Made by a program: the position numbers and the translations under genes
The notes under the pieces: generated by a model
The model's input: only the letters and a program-made list of their open reading frames with translations
Database searches by the model: none
What the model was told of the DNA's origin: nothing
Assembly: GCA_015272515.1 (NCBI GenBank)
Contig: JACYLN010000064.1
Coordinates: forward strand, 114,012 to 178,011
Origin: Leptolyngbyaceae cyanobacterium C42_A2020_001
GTDB taxonomy: Bacteria; Cyanobacteriota; Cyanobacteriia; Leptolyngbyales; Leptolyngbyaceae
Length of the DNA stretch: 64,000 bases
Direction of reading: 5' to 3'
Part shown: piece by piece, positions 27,827 through 36,719 of the stretch
Position numbering within the stretch: position 1 is the first letter of the stretch
Layout of the letters: each line of letters opens with the position of its first letter

Positions 27827-28429
27827 CTAGACTTCAGAGTTGTGCTGAACTGCGTTGCGCTTCCGAAGCACTCCTAACCCCAGCCCAATTAAACCTGGCA
27901 GTAGAGCAGGCGTGGGAATAGGTGTCGCCGTGGGCGCATTGAAATTAGAGATCGTTGCCGTACCTCGACCAAAGATGTTGTCGTCGGTGAATATTCCAAA
28001 ACCGAAACTGTCTCCCAGCGCAACATTAAATGAGACGTTTCCACTCTGCGCTCCAAGACGTTCATCTGTCAGGGTAAAGAAAGCGTTATTGAGAACGTAG
28101 CCGAAGGGATCAAACCCGGCATCTTCATCTTGAGTGGAGTAGTTCCAGTTGAAGTTAACGGAGCCAGTGCCCGCTGCTGTTGTCAAAAAGCTGGTGAAAC
28201 CTAGACTTCCACTGTCATTGTTACCGCCTGTGATGGAAATTGCCGCCGGAGCGCTGGATGTGTCTATAAAGCCATCGGCATTGATGTTCGTTAAGGTGAA
28301 GTTGGTAGGCGAATACGCGCCAGTAAAGTCTAAAGCCTGAGCTGGTTCAGGTGTTGTGATGCTGAGCGTGCTAGCGGCAACGCCTGCTACTGTAATCAAC
28401 GTGGCTTTGAGAGGTGATGAAATCGTCAT
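27827..28429 (-). CDS. PTPA-CTERM sorting-domain exported protein
   Basis: A 200-residue exported protein. The signal peptide starts at ATG 28429 (MTISSPLKATLITVAG...PAQA), with AGGAG in the upstream leader; the frame is open further upstream. The mature part is Gly/Ser/Thr/Asn-rich and beta-type (GGNNDSGSLGF, WNYSTQDEDAGFDPFGYVLNNAFFTLTD). The C-terminus PTPALLPGLIGLGLGVLRKR is a complete PTPA-CTERM signal: motif, one hydrophobic helix, basic tail. Such proteins are processed by an exosortase-like system and exported. The tail after the basic patch (NAVQHNSEV) is a little longer than usual. Confidence 0.88.
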   Translation of the reverse strand: MTISSPLKATLITVAGVAASTLSITTPEPAQALDFTGAYSPTNFTLTNINADGFIDTSSAPAAISITGGNNDSGSLGFTSFLTTAAGTGSVNFNWNYSTQDEDAGFDPFGYVLNNAFFTLTDERLGAQSGNVSFNVALGDSFGFGIFTDDNIFGRGTATISNFNAPTATPIPTPALLPGLIGLGLGVLRKRNAVQHNSEV

Positions 28430-28836
28430 AAACCTTGTTACTCCTATCTTTGAACACAAATAAGCGGTAGGAGTCCCCTGAGTGCGATCGCCCAAGTCGG
28501 CGTGAGTCAGGCTGTAGAAGGTTTGCATTCGATGCATGGCAAACACTTGCTCAACCTAATCTCTTGGCAACAAACTACCTCACTGCGTGGTTGATCAGTT
28601 TTAGCGGTTTGACATTACACAAAGTTTACTTGCACTACTACCGATTTCTTCTGCGATCGCGTATAATCCCAGATTCTTCTGGCTAAATCTCAACTCTGCA
28701 TCTTGTAACGCTCTGTTGCAGGAAATATTACACTCTGTTTCAAATTGGCTGGATCTGGCTCTGAGGGCGCAAGTTGTGCAAAAAGTCCGTGATACGATTC
28801 TTACTCGTAGCTTCTAGAGACTTTAGGAGAAACACT
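28430..28836. other. Divergent promoter region of the PTPA-CTERM and chlP genes
   Basis: About 400 bp without a gene separate two divergent starts. It holds a perfect -10-like box at 28662-28667 (TATAAT) on the chlP side. The rest shows no repeat or RNA gene that I can support. Confidence 0.5.
28662..28667 (+). promoter_or_regulatory. Candidate -10 box upstream of chlP
   Basis: TATAAT at 28662-28667 lies about 170 bp before the chlP start. No good -35 hexamer is at the usual spacing (TTGCAC at 28630-28635 is too far), as is common for cyanobacterial promoters that depend on other factors. Confidence 0.35.
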
Positions 28837-30060
28837 TTGGCACTACGGGTTGCTGTTGTAGGTGGGGGTCCCGCTGGCTCCTCTGCCGCAGAAGTTTTAG
28901 CAAAAGCTGGTATCGAAACTTATTTACTGGAACGCAAGTTAGACAACGTTAAGCCCTGCGGTGGTGCCATTCCGCTTTGCATGGTGAGCGAGTTTGACCT
29001 GCCTCCTGAGATCATCGATCGCCGTGTTCGCAAGATGAAGATGATCTCGCCTTCCAATATTGAAGTGAACATTGGCAGCACACTGAAAGATGACGAGTAC
29101 ATCGGCATGTGTCGCCGGGAGGTGCTAGATGGCTTTTTGCGGACACGGGCTGAAAAGCTAGGCGCAAAGGTGATTAACGGCACCATGCATAAGCTGGAAA
29201 TTCCCAGCGACGAGAAGGGTTCTTACACGCTGCACTATGCTGACCACTCCAACGGCTCTCTAGAAGGGGAAAATAAAACCCTGAAAGTGGATCTGGTGAT
29301 TGGAGCCGATGGGGCAAACTCCCGCGTGGCAAAAGCGATTGATGCAGGTGATTACAATTATGCGATCGCCTTCCAGGAGCGGATCCGCATTCCCGATGAC
29401 AAGATGGCGTACTACGAAGACCTGGCTGAAATGTACGTGGGCGATGATGTTTCTCCCGACTTTTATGCCTGGGTATTCCCTAAATATGACCACGTTGCGG
29501 TTGGAACAGGCACTATGAAGCCCAACCAGGCTCGAATTAAGGAGCTACAACGTGGCATTCGGGAGCGGGCAGCCGCAAAACTGCGCGGTGGCAAAATTAT
29601 TCGGGTAGAAGCCCATCCCATCCCAGAACATCCCAGACCTCGCCGAGTGGTGGGTCGCGTTGCGCTGGTGGGTGATGCGGCTGGAACGGTCACCAAGTCA
29701 TCTGGAGAAGGGATTTACTTTGCTGCGAAGTCTGCCCGAATGTGTGCGGAGACAATTGTGGAGTTCTCTAATAAGGGCGATCGCATCCCTACCGAGCAAG
29801 ACCTCAAAGTTTATCTCAAGCGCTGGGATAAACAGTACGGAGCCACCTATCTGGTGTTGGATCTGTTGCAACGTGTGTTCTACCGCTCTGATGCCACTCG
29901 CGAAGCCTTCGTTGAAATGTGCTCTGACATGGATGTACAGAAGCTCACTTTCGACAGCTATCTCTACAAAACCGTCGTGCCTGCGAATCCATTGGTTCAA
30001 CTGAAAATCACAGCAAAAACCATTGGTAGTTTGATTCGTGGTAATGCGCTTGCACCATAG
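28837..30060 (+). CDS. chlP: Geranylgeranyl reductase ChlP
   Basis: A 407-residue flavoenzyme that reduces the geranylgeranyl chain to phytyl for chlorophyll and tocopherol. The conserved N-terminus ALRVAVVGGGPAGSSAAEVL starts right after a TTG at 28837, with AGGAGA at 28825-28830 placed 6 nt upstream, so this rare start is well supported; the longer frame from 28774 adds residues not seen in the family. KPCGGAIPLCMV, VIGADGANSRVAKAI and GRVALVGDAAGTVTKSSGEGI are typical. The gene is alone, followed by a strong terminator. Confidence 0.96.
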   Translation: MALRVAVVGGGPAGSSAAEVLAKAGIETYLLERKLDNVKPCGGAIPLCMVSEFDLPPEIIDRRVRKMKMISPSNIEVNIGSTLKDDEYIGMCRREVLDGFLRTRAEKLGAKVINGTMHKLEIPSDEKGSYTLHYADHSNGSLEGENKTLKVDLVIGADGANSRVAKAIDAGDYNYAIAFQERIRIPDDKMAYYEDLAEMYVGDDVSPDFYAWVFPKYDHVAVGTGTMKPNQARIKELQRGIRERAAAKLRGGKIIRVEAHPIPEHPRPRRVVGRVALVGDAAGTVTKSSGEGIYFAAKSARMCAETIVEFSNKGDRIPTEQDLKVYLKRWDKQYGATYLVLDLLQRVFYRSDATREAFVEMCSDMDVQKLTFDSYLYKTVVPANPLVQLKITAKTIGSLIRGNALAP

Positions 30061-30128
30061 CAGATTTTAGGAACTAGATCTTCTAGGTCCTAGCCTTCAC
30101 TCCTCACTTGAGTCATTCCTACATATTG

Positions 30129-30156
30129 GCATTGGGGTTCGCTCCAATGCTTTTTT
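30129..30156 (+). terminator. Rho-independent terminator after chlP
   Basis: GCATTGG (30129-30135) pairs with CCAATGC (30144-30150), extendable by one G-U pair, with a 6-8 nt loop, followed at once by TTTTTT. It lies 69 bp after the chlP stop. The next 280 bp up to the following gene are AT-rich, with no gene seen. Confidence 0.85.
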
Positions 30157-30439
30157 ATTTGGAATAACGGCTATTAGTTTAAGACAGGTTTAATCAGTAC
30201 CTCGGGTAGAAAAACTGACCAAAACTGTTGTTCAAAGTGACAGCAGCTATATAACAGTGAACTTTCAGCCGTCATCATCTCTCCAAAACCCATCTTAAGA
30301 GAGATGTTTTTGGTAAAGGACTGGTTAAGACTGATGAAGGATATTTACGTGAAAAAGAATTTAAGGAGAGCTTAACTAGCGGGTATAAAAGCTAGCTTTC
30401 GCATCATTCTCCAGTCTTTCGTGTGGGTATGGGTGGCTT

Positions 30440-31201
30440 ATGATTTCAGTTTCTCCTAAAAAAAGTGCTCGTTTTCTAGGCTTGATTATTTTTGGGCTAG
30501 TTGTAGCGAATGTGTTACTGAATGGATTGAAGTGTTTTTTAGGGCGCGACTGGGTTTGGGGATTCTCTCGTCTGTTTGATTTAGATAGTGAAAACAATAT
30601 TCCTACCTGGTATTCATCCATCACCTTGCTAATTTGTTCAGGGTTGCTAGCAATTATTGCTCATCAAAAACAGCAACAGGGCGATCGCTTCGTGAATTAC
30701 TGGCGCGGTTTAGCATTAATATTTTTAGGACTTTCGATTGATGAAGCATCGAGTATACATGAAGTTTTAGCTGTCTTCAATCAATCGCTTCAATTGGATG
30801 GCTTTCTACGTTTTGTTTGGGTGATTCCGGCGATCGTTCTACTAATAATATTTAGTCTTTTCTATTGGAAATTTGTGCAAGCTCTGCCTCAAAAAATTAA
30901 ACGTCTCTTTCTCTTAGCGGCTGCGCTTTACATCTCAGGCGCGATTGTGATGGAGATGATTGGAGGCAAATATATGAAAGTCTTTTCGTTTGAGCTGCCA
31001 ATTCTCAAGAATTCAGGCTTTGTTGGCATGGGAATGGCATTGCTAATTACGCTTGAAGAGTTTTTAGAAATGTGTGGCGTTGCTGTCTTTATCTATGCGT
31101 TGCTACTGATTCTAAGCCGAGAAGTGGGTGCTGTGCATCTATCGTTTAACAATGTCCACTCGCAACCTAAATCTCGAAAAGAAATGCCTCAATTGTATTG
31201 A
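30440..31201 (+). CDS. Multi-pass membrane protein of unknown function
   Basis: A 253-residue protein with about six or seven hydrophobic helices (starting at 12, 58, 88, 122, 152, 195 and 212). Charged residues that look conserved lie in the membrane part: LSIDEASSIHEVL (about 97-109), VMEMIGGKYMKV and ITLEEFLEMCGVAVF. His and several Glu/Asp within helices could bind a cofactor or metal, but I do not recognise the family. Single gene, flanked by terminators on both sides. Confidence 0.8.
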   Translation: MISVSPKKSARFLGLIIFGLVVANVLLNGLKCFLGRDWVWGFSRLFDLDSENNIPTWYSSITLLICSGLLAIIAHQKQQQGDRFVNYWRGLALIFLGLSIDEASSIHEVLAVFNQSLQLDGFLRFVWVIPAIVLLIIFSLFYWKFVQALPQKIKRLFLLAAALYISGAIVMEMIGGKYMKVFSFELPILKNSGFVGMGMALLITLEEFLEMCGVAVFIYALLLILSREVGAVHLSFNNVHSQPKSRKEMPQLY

Positions 31202-31240
31202 AGCTGGATGTTTTAACATCATGGTGTATTGCTATCTATT

Positions 31241-31270
31241 AAAAAGGTGGGGTAACAGATGCTACCCCAC
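31241..31270 (-). terminator. Terminator for the VOC-like gene (minus strand)
   Basis: GTGGGGTA (31247-31254) pairs with TACCCCAC (31263-31270). Read on the minus strand, the stem is followed by CCTTTTT. It lies 37 bp after the stop of the minus-strand gene at 31307. The stem can also slow transcription of the plus-strand membrane gene ending at 31201. Confidence 0.7.
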
Positions 31271-31306
31271 AAACTATAAGATTAGATAGATTGTTTAATC
31301 TTGGCT

Positions 31307-31801
31307 TTAAGCGAATGAGCCAACCGTAATAGGTTGGGGCGGAGCGGCAAACACTTGCTCCAGATTGCCGGGTTGCATGAATGACAGATATTTGGGAGCC
31401 AATGTGGGAGGCAACAGTTCGATCAACATTCGGTTTTCAACCCAAAATTCGATGACTTCAAAAAAGCCTTCGCGATCGCACCGTACACAGCGCCAGCCCT
31501 CCCTGGCAGCAATTTGCTCAATAGTTTTCTGGCTAGTTGGCACAGAAATTGCCGCATGAGTTGCCGTGTGAGGCGATGCAAAAGCATTAAATGAAAACAG
31601 CACTTCTCCAGCATCAATTCCCGGAACCATTTCAGTTCCAATTGGGTAGATCTCGATCATGGTGCCGTATTCGTCCAGGGTTAGAACCATGTAACTGCCG
31701 GGGTGTGGTGGAAATGGAACTACTTTACCTCCCCAGATTTCTGCCAGCACTTGAGCAACGTGCATCGGGTCAATTGCGGGAAATGAAAGATGGTGAATCA
31801 T
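31307..31801 (-). CDS. VOC-superfamily (glyoxalase-like) protein
   Basis: A 164-residue soluble protein. The N-terminus MIHHLSFPAID is like that of VOC proteins, with a first metal-type His and the later YGTMIEIYP strand carrying Glu. A second half has ATHAAISVPTS and WVENRMLIELLPP, giving the paired beta-alpha-beta-beta-beta modules. Three possible metal ligands (His, Glu, His/Glu) are visible, but the substrate is unknown. The C-terminal tail (QPGNLEQVFAAPPQP) is probably unstructured. Confidence 0.7.
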   Translation of the reverse strand: MIHHLSFPAIDPMHVAQVLAEIWGGKVVPFPPHPGSYMVLTLDEYGTMIEIYPIGTEMVPGIDAGEVLFSFNAFASPHTATHAAISVPTSQKTIEQIAAREGWRCVRCDREGFFEVIEFWVENRMLIELLPPTLAPKYLSFMQPGNLEQVFAAPPQPITVGSFA

Positions 31802-31992
31802 TGAGAACTCTCAGATAAGCATTGTAGTGATAATCAACTATCGACAAGCTGAATGAGAATTACGCGACATTTTCTGAGCTGGATCTTAGATTTGGCACAA
31901 TTTTCGCTAAATTCACCCGATCGCGTGACTTTTCCCTCACCCAAGTAGGTGAGTAAATACTCAAGCAAAACTGAGGTATCCGTTCGCGATCG

Positions 31993-32414
31993 CTATGCAA
32001 TGTGGGGGCGTTTGAGCAAAGAGCGAACATATCGCTGCTGGAAATAGAAGGAAATACCATTCACTGTAAGGCTGACGAGTAGCAGAATTGGGACTGATTG
32101 AGCATAGAAAACTCCATTTGCGTAGGTTTTGGGTTGGTTCCAGTGCCAAGCAACGAACACCAGGGTGATGCCAACAAACAGCACTGTTAAGAGAATAGGC
32201 GTTGCTGAATAGAAGTATGAAATTACAAAGTGAGTTTCTGCATTGCCCCCTAAATCCCCCAATTCTGGGGGACTTTGAAGACTGTTGCCCCCAACTTTGG
32301 GGGGCTAGGGGGCGAATCATAGTTGGATTCAGCAACGCCGAGAATATAGAGTCTGCAAACGTGTTGCAGTATCGCTCTCAGGGCAGGCAGTGACGGTGTA
32401 GGTAGATCTGTCAT
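31993..32414 (-). pseudogene. Small two-helix membrane protein gene interrupted by a MITE
   Basis: The 5' part (ATG at 32414 down to 32340) encodes 25 residues, MTDLPTPSLPALRAILQHVC then RLYIL. A 142-bp MITE with a 7-bp target duplication follows, and the 3' part (32190 to 31993) encodes 65 residues from LTVLFVGITLVFVAWHWNQP to KRPHIA and a TAG stop. Removing the MITE and one target copy joins the parts in frame into a 90-residue protein with two membrane helices and a basic tail. With the insert present, translation meets TAG inside the MITE. No family recognised. The intact form can be assumed functional in the ancestor. Confidence 0.8.
32198..32339. mobile_element. 142-bp MITE with terminal inverted repeats and 7-bp target duplication
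   Basis: Ends read GGCGTTGCTGAAT followed by AGAAGTATGA on the left and, in complement, GGCGTTGCTGAAT followed by CCAACTATGA on the right: 13 perfect bases, then 7 of 10. GAGAATA at 32191-32197 is repeated exactly at 32340-32346. The inside holds CCCCCTAAATCCCCCAATTC and the opposing GGGGGGCTAGGGGGC, so the whole element folds into a long hairpin. It has no coding capacity; mobilisation would need a transposase elsewhere. Confidence 0.88.
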
Positions 32415-32562
32415 AGAACAACTTTCGATTCTAATGAGGAAATAATCTCATGAGAATCTAACGAAAAACTGAACAAATCAGTGCTGCTGTGAGATTTGGT
32501 GCATAGTTTGGCTAACGAGTCCGTATAGATCTATATCCCCAAGATTGCTGGCTGTGTTGGTT

Positions 32563-33417
32563 ATGCCGAATCCTACAGCGACTCTCCTGATTTCTTGCCC
32601 TGATCAAAAAGGGCTGGTTGCTAAGTTTGCCAATTTTATCTACTCCAATGGCGGCAATATTATTCACGCTGACCAGCACACTGATTTTTCCGCCGGATTG
32701 TTTTTGACGCGGATTGAGTGGCAACTTGAAGGATTCAATTTACCTCGCGAGATTATTGGCGCGGCATTTAACGCGATCGCCCAGCCTCTCCAGGCAAGCT
32801 GGCAACTACGGTTCTCGGATGATACTCCTCGGATGGCGATTTGGGTCAGCAAACAAGACCATTGTTTGTTTGATTTAATTTGGCGACAACGAGCGGGCGA
32901 GTTTCATGCTGAAATTTCTCTGATCATCAGCAATCATCCTGACTTGGCAGAAGTGGCTCAACAATTCAATATTGACTATCACTACATTTCTATTACCAAA
33001 GATACAAAACTCGAACAAGAATCGAAACAGCTTAAACTTTTGCAAAACTATAGGATTGATTTAGTCATTTTGGCGAAGTATATGCAGGTACTTAGCTCAG
33101 ACTTTCTATCGCAATTCCCAAAGATTATTAATATTCATCATTCTTTTTTGCCCGCTTTCCCTGGTGCAAACCCTTATCACCGAGCCTGCGATCGCGGCGT
33201 AAAAATCATCGGCGCAACCGCTCATTACGCCACTGCCGATTTGGACGAAGGTCCGATTATTGAGCAAGATGTGGTACGGGTGAGCCACCGAGATAATGTG
33301 GATGATTTAATTCGTAAAGGTAAAGATTTGGAGCGCGTGGTGTTAGCGCGGGCTGTGCGGCTCCATTTGCAAAATCGCGTTCTGGTGTATGGCAATCGAA
33401 CTGTGGTCTTTGGGTAG
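32563..33417 (+). CDS. purU: Formyltetrahydrofolate deformylase
   Basis: A 284-residue enzyme that hydrolyses 10-formyl-THF to formate and THF. An N-terminal ACT domain (about 7-85, LLISCPDQKGLVAKFANFIY) precedes the formyltransferase-like domain. Catalytic residues are in place: Asn190 and His192 in NIHHSFLPAFPG, and Asp228 in DLDEGPIIEQ. I chose ATG 32563, which begins the usual N-terminus; the frame is open 18 bp upstream. The gene follows the MITE-broken gene, which runs the opposite way, and is convergent with the helical-protein gene at 33494. Confidence 0.95.
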   Translation: MPNPTATLLISCPDQKGLVAKFANFIYSNGGNIIHADQHTDFSAGLFLTRIEWQLEGFNLPREIIGAAFNAIAQPLQASWQLRFSDDTPRMAIWVSKQDHCLFDLIWRQRAGEFHAEISLIISNHPDLAEVAQQFNIDYHYISITKDTKLEQESKQLKLLQNYRIDLVILAKYMQVLSSDFLSQFPKIINIHHSFLPAFPGANPYHRACDRGVKIIGATAHYATADLDEGPIIEQDVVRVSHRDNVDDLIRKGKDLERVVLARAVRLHLQNRVLVYGNRTVVFG

Positions 33418-33493
33418 TCATTTTTGGTGGTGATTGCCCGATCAAGTCAGAAGCCAAGATTGACTTCTGACTCCTGACTTCTGAATTCTAGTT

Positions 33494-34300
33494 CTACTTC
33501 GCTTCTTCCTTCTGCGTCAGTGATTCACCTGCCTGGTTCAAGTGTTTACCCAATTTTTGAATAACTCCCTTGAACCCACGAGGCGCTTCAGATGCGATTT
33601 CGGTAGTCTGTTGACCCACTTCAACCAGCGCTTTAGCAATGGTTTCGGGTTTTGCATTACCGCGGCTCAGGGCTTGCTTTAAACTCTTCAAGCTGTTGGC
33701 AACTTGCTTGAACTGCTCACCCTCTGCTTTTTGCAAAACGGTGTACCAAAAGTCGATCGCGCCAACAGCTTCCTCTGAATCCAGCGCTGTCAACTCTTCG
33801 CCTTCGGCTTTTTCCATGAGGGAGTCGAGTTGCTCATGATATTCCTGGTCTTCAGCTTTGGCGATCGAGGTGCCTGCTTTGCGGAGTTGTTTGCCCAACT
33901 TTTGCACCGACTGCTTGGAGCCTTTTTCAGCATCTGCTCTAAATTCGGCTGTTTGCTCACCCAGATGAATCAGGGCTTCGCTGACTTCGTGCCCCGTTGC
34001 CTTGCCGCCTTTCAGCATCTTTTGCAAATCCTTTAAGGAGCTAGCCAGTTCTTTTGCCGCGGGTTCTTTGACCTGACTGAGAACACCATGCCAGTGGTCA
34101 ATCAAACTGAGACCATCCTCCACTTCAATCTCGCTCAGATTGCCTTGCAGGGTTTGAACTAGTTCGTCAATTTCCTGGTTCATGTTCAGTTCAGAGCCAG
34201 CATCTTCAGCAACGGCTTTAGAAGAGGCAGATTGCTTGTGTTCTGTTTCTTCCGGTTGAGTTTGGTTTGGTTGCTTTTCAGCGTCTTTTTTAGTTGCCAT
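33494..34300 (-). CDS. Helical protein with two tandem copies of one domain
   Basis: A 268-residue acidic, soluble protein with a polar, disordered N-terminus (1-40). Two copies of about 105 residues follow (about 43-146 and 155-262). Matching elements are GLSLIDHWHGVLSQVKE / AVGAIDFWYTVLQKAEG, LASSLKDLQKMLKGGKA / VANSLKSLKQALSRGNA, LIHLGEQTAEF / LVEVGQQTTEI and VQKLGKQLRKAGTSI / IQKLGKHLNQAGESL. I do not know a named family. Composition suggests a helical bundle, perhaps a stress or structural protein. It stands alone between convergent purU and divergent ureD. Confidence 0.82.
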   Translation of the reverse strand: MATKKDAEKQPNQTQPEETEHKQSASSKAVAEDAGSELNMNQEIDELVQTLQGNLSEIEVEDGLSLIDHWHGVLSQVKEPAAKELASSLKDLQKMLKGGKATGHEVSEALIHLGEQTAEFRADAEKGSKQSVQKLGKQLRKAGTSIAKAEDQEYHEQLDSLMEKAEGEELTALDSEEAVGAIDFWYTVLQKAEGEQFKQVANSLKSLKQALSRGNAKPETIAKALVEVGQQTTEIASEAPRGFKGVIQKLGKHLNQAGESLTQKEEAK

Positions 34301-34513
34301 TGTGAAAATCCCATCAAAGAATGTAAAGGTTACAGACTAAGCCTATAAAGTGCTTTACACTCTTCCCTCTGTCTTAAGAGCCAACGTTGGACTTGAAAAA
34401 GACTGTTGTAAATAGACCGCTTGAGGGACGTAGTGGATTAAAAACAAGAATGACACTACACTTTTGCTGGCGAAAACTGCTTTACTCTAGTCAGTGATAT
34501 CGATTTGCTACGT

Positions 34514-35392
34514 ATGAATTCACAGCACTTTCAAACGCAGGAGAACCAGACAGTCGGCTGGCAGGGCAAGTTACAGGTGAGCTACGGGGCGATCGCTGGA
34601 GAAACGCGCATCCTGCAAAGTCAGGTTCAGGCTCCTTTGAAGGTGCAGCGTCCCTTTTATCCAGAAGGTTCTAACGTTTGTCATAGTGTGATTTTGCATA
34701 CCGCCGGGGGGGTGGTCGGTGGCGATCGCTTATCGCTGAATCTAGACCTGCAACCTGATGCTCATGCCCTGATTACCACCGCTGCCGCTGGCAAAATTTA
34801 TCGCAGTAATGGGTTGGAAGCACGGCAAATAATAAAAGTGTCTTTGGCACCCAATGCTCGTCTGGAATGGTTGCCACAGGAGACGATCGTGTTTGAGCAA
34901 GCTCAATACTGCCAGGAGATGCAGATAGAGTTAGCCCCAGGGGCGATCTGGATGGGGTGGGACATTACTCGCTTTGGGCGCACAGCACGCGGTGAAAAGT
35001 TTTTAGCGGGAGAGTGGCGATCGCGTACAGAAGTTTGGCAGCAAGGGCGACCCCTGTGGATTGATCGCCAGTGGCTGCCTGGCAACGAGGAAACATTTCA
35101 CAGCCCGCATGGGTTAGCTGGATGCCCAGTAGTGGGAAGTTTTGCTTTTGTTGGGCGATCGCTGGATCCTGAGTTAATTGAGAAAATTCGTGCGACATGG
35201 AGCGGTAACCCAGGAAAAACAGGCACCACACGACTCCAGGCGGGATTGCTGTGTCGCTATCGTGGACACTCTACTTCAGATGCACAGCAATGGTTTCTGC
35301 ACGTCTGGCAAATTCTGCGGCTAGCTTACCTGGAGCGACAAATCTGTGTGCCCCGCGTTTGGCAACAGCAATTCGGTTATCCGATTCATTAA
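34514..35392 (+). CDS. ureD: Urease accessory protein UreD
   Basis: A 292-residue urease accessory protein that forms the UreDFG scaffold for nickel insertion. Typical segments: KVQRPFYPEG, HTAGGVVGGDRLSLNLDL, ITTAAAGKIYRSNG, LEWLPQETIVFEQA and GWDITRFGRTARGE. ATG 34514 is chosen; a TTG three codons upstream also keeps the frame. It is the first gene of the urease cluster and is followed after 110 bp by ureA. Confidence 0.95.
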   Translation: MNSQHFQTQENQTVGWQGKLQVSYGAIAGETRILQSQVQAPLKVQRPFYPEGSNVCHSVILHTAGGVVGGDRLSLNLDLQPDAHALITTAAAGKIYRSNGLEARQIIKVSLAPNARLEWLPQETIVFEQAQYCQEMQIELAPGAIWMGWDITRFGRTARGEKFLAGEWRSRTEVWQQGRPLWIDRQWLPGNEETFHSPHGLAGCPVVGSFAFVGRSLDPELIEKIRATWSGNPGKTGTTRLQAGLLCRYRGHSTSDAQQWFLHVWQILRLAYLERQICVPRVWQQQFGYPIH

Positions 35393-35502
35393 TTCATACT
35401 TATTTTCAAATTGATTGAGAGATTTTTGAGATATTGTTACTCAAGCGATTCCATCTTACCTGGAACTCGAAATTGTTATTGCCGCAAAGATTAGGATAAC
35501 CA

Positions 35503-35805
35503 ATGCAACTGACACCCCAGGAGAAAGACAAATTACTCATTTTTACCGCTGCGCTGTTGGCAGAACGCCGGAAAGAGCGAGGATTGAAACTCAACTATCC
35601 TGAATCTGTTGCTTATATTACCGCTGCGATTTTGGAGGGTGCCAGAGATGGACGTACCGTTTCCGAGTTGATGAGCTATGGAACAACGCTGCTGACTCGC
35701 GCTGATGTGATGGAGGGCATTGCCGAAATGGTCCATGAAGTGCAAGTGGAAGCAACCTTTCCTGATGGTACGAAGTTAGTGACTGTTCACAATCCCATTC
35801 AATGA
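35503..35805 (+). CDS. ureA: Urease gamma subunit
   Basis: A 100-residue subunit of standard length, beginning [20 protein letters not shown]. The family segments [20 protein letters not shown] and the C-terminal [18 protein letters not shown] are present. It assembles with UreB and UreC into the cytosolic nickel enzyme that splits urea to ammonia and carbamate. The stop is followed after 4 bp by a DJ-1/PfpI-family gene instead of ureB, an unusual interruption of the cluster. Confidence 0.97.
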   Translation: MQLTPQEKDKLLIFTAALLAERRKERGLKLNYPESVAYITAAILEGARDGRTVSELMSYGTTLLTRADVMEGIAEMVHEVQVEATFPDGTKLVTVHNPIQ

Positions 35806-35809
35806 CTCA

Positions 35810-36409
35810 ATGAAGGTTGCATTTGTTGTTTACACTCCCATGACCGTGCTCGACTTCGTCGGTGTCTACGATCCCCTTACCCGTTTGCAAAGTATGGGAT
35901 TTATTCCAGACTTAACGTGGGAGATTTGTGCGATCGCAGAATCGGTTGGTGATAGTCATGGATTGGGAATTGTGCCTACCCAAATCAATCAACCACTCGA
36001 CTCGTTTGACCTACTCATTGTTCCAGGTGGGATTACGCCTCTGGTTTATGAGCTAACCAAGAATGCTCAGTTGCTTGAATGGCTGCAAACTGCAAGGAAC
36101 TGCAAGTTGAAAGTCTCTGTTTGTACTGGATCACTTTTATTAGGAGCTGCTGGCTTCTTAAACGGAAAGAAAGCAACCACTCACCCCAATGCATATGATT
36201 TACTACAAGACTTCTGCGAGGTGGTGACTGATCAACGAGTAGTCGATGCGGGAGATGTGATTACTGCCAGAGGGGTAACGGCCTCGATTGATTTGGGACT
36301 TTACCTGTGTGAGAAATTTGTTGGGGTTGATGCAACCAAAAAAATTCGAGCAATGATGGATTATCCTTACGTCGTAACTATCGGGAGAAATAGCAATGAT
36401 TCCAGGTGA
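35810..36409 (+). CDS. DJ-1/PfpI superfamily protein (isonitrile hydratase-like) inside urease cluster
   Basis: A 199-residue protein of the class I glutamine-amidotransferase-like DJ-1/PfpI group. The nucleophile elbow [17 protein letters not shown] carries Cys105, the strand LLIVPGG precedes it and [15 protein letters not shown] follows, as in isonitrile hydratase InhA and related regulators without the DNA-binding domain. It starts 4 bp after ureA and overlaps ureB by 14 bp, so it is translated from the urease mRNA. A link to urea metabolism is not known; it may be a hydrolase or chaperone that joined the operon. Confidence 0.9.
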   Translation: MKVAFVVYTPMTVLDFVGVYDPLTRLQSMGFIPDLTWEICAIAESVGDSHGLGIVPTQINQPLDSFDLLIVPGGITPLVYELTKNAQLLEWLQTARNCKLKVSVCTGSLLLGAAGFLNGKKATTHPNAYDLLQDFCEVVTDQRVVDAGDVITARGVTASIDLGLYLCEKFVGVDATKKIRAMMDYPYVVTIGRNSNDSR

Positions 36410-36701
36410 GTTGTTTATTGAGCATGGCGAAATTGAACTCAATGCTGGACGAGAAACAGTGATGGTCAGTGTGGCGAATACGGGCGATCGCCCCATTCAG
36501 GTGGGTTCCCATTTCCACTTTTATGAAGTCAATAGCGCCCTGCAATTTGACCGTGAGCTTACTCTCGGAACCCGTCTCGACATTCCTGCTGGAACGGCGG
36601 TTCGCTTTGAACCGGGGGATGAGAAAACTGTGACGCTGGTGCCGTTTGTGGGCAGCCGTGAAGTGTATGGGCTAAATGGTCGAGTGAATGGAGCACTTTA
36701 G
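36396..36701 (+). CDS. ureB: Urease beta subunit
   Basis: A 101-residue subunit with typical [30 protein letters not shown] and [14 protein letters not shown] segments. The ATG at 36396 lies inside the end of the PfpI-like gene (14 bp overlap), so translation is probably coupled. It is followed after 18 bp by a COQ4-like gene rather than directly by ureC. Confidence 0.97.
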   Translation: MIPGELFIEHGEIELNAGRETVMVSVANTGDRPIQVGSHFHFYEVNSALQFDRELTLGTRLDIPAGTAVRFEPGDEKTVTLVPFVGSREVYGLNGRVNGAL

Positions 36702-36719
36702 AACGCGGAGGAGGCTCCC

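Noticed and set aside
31961..32335. 124-residue minus-strand frame across the MITE
   Set aside because: Most of it reads through the MITE and through the wrong frame of the broken membrane-protein gene; it is a product of the insertion.
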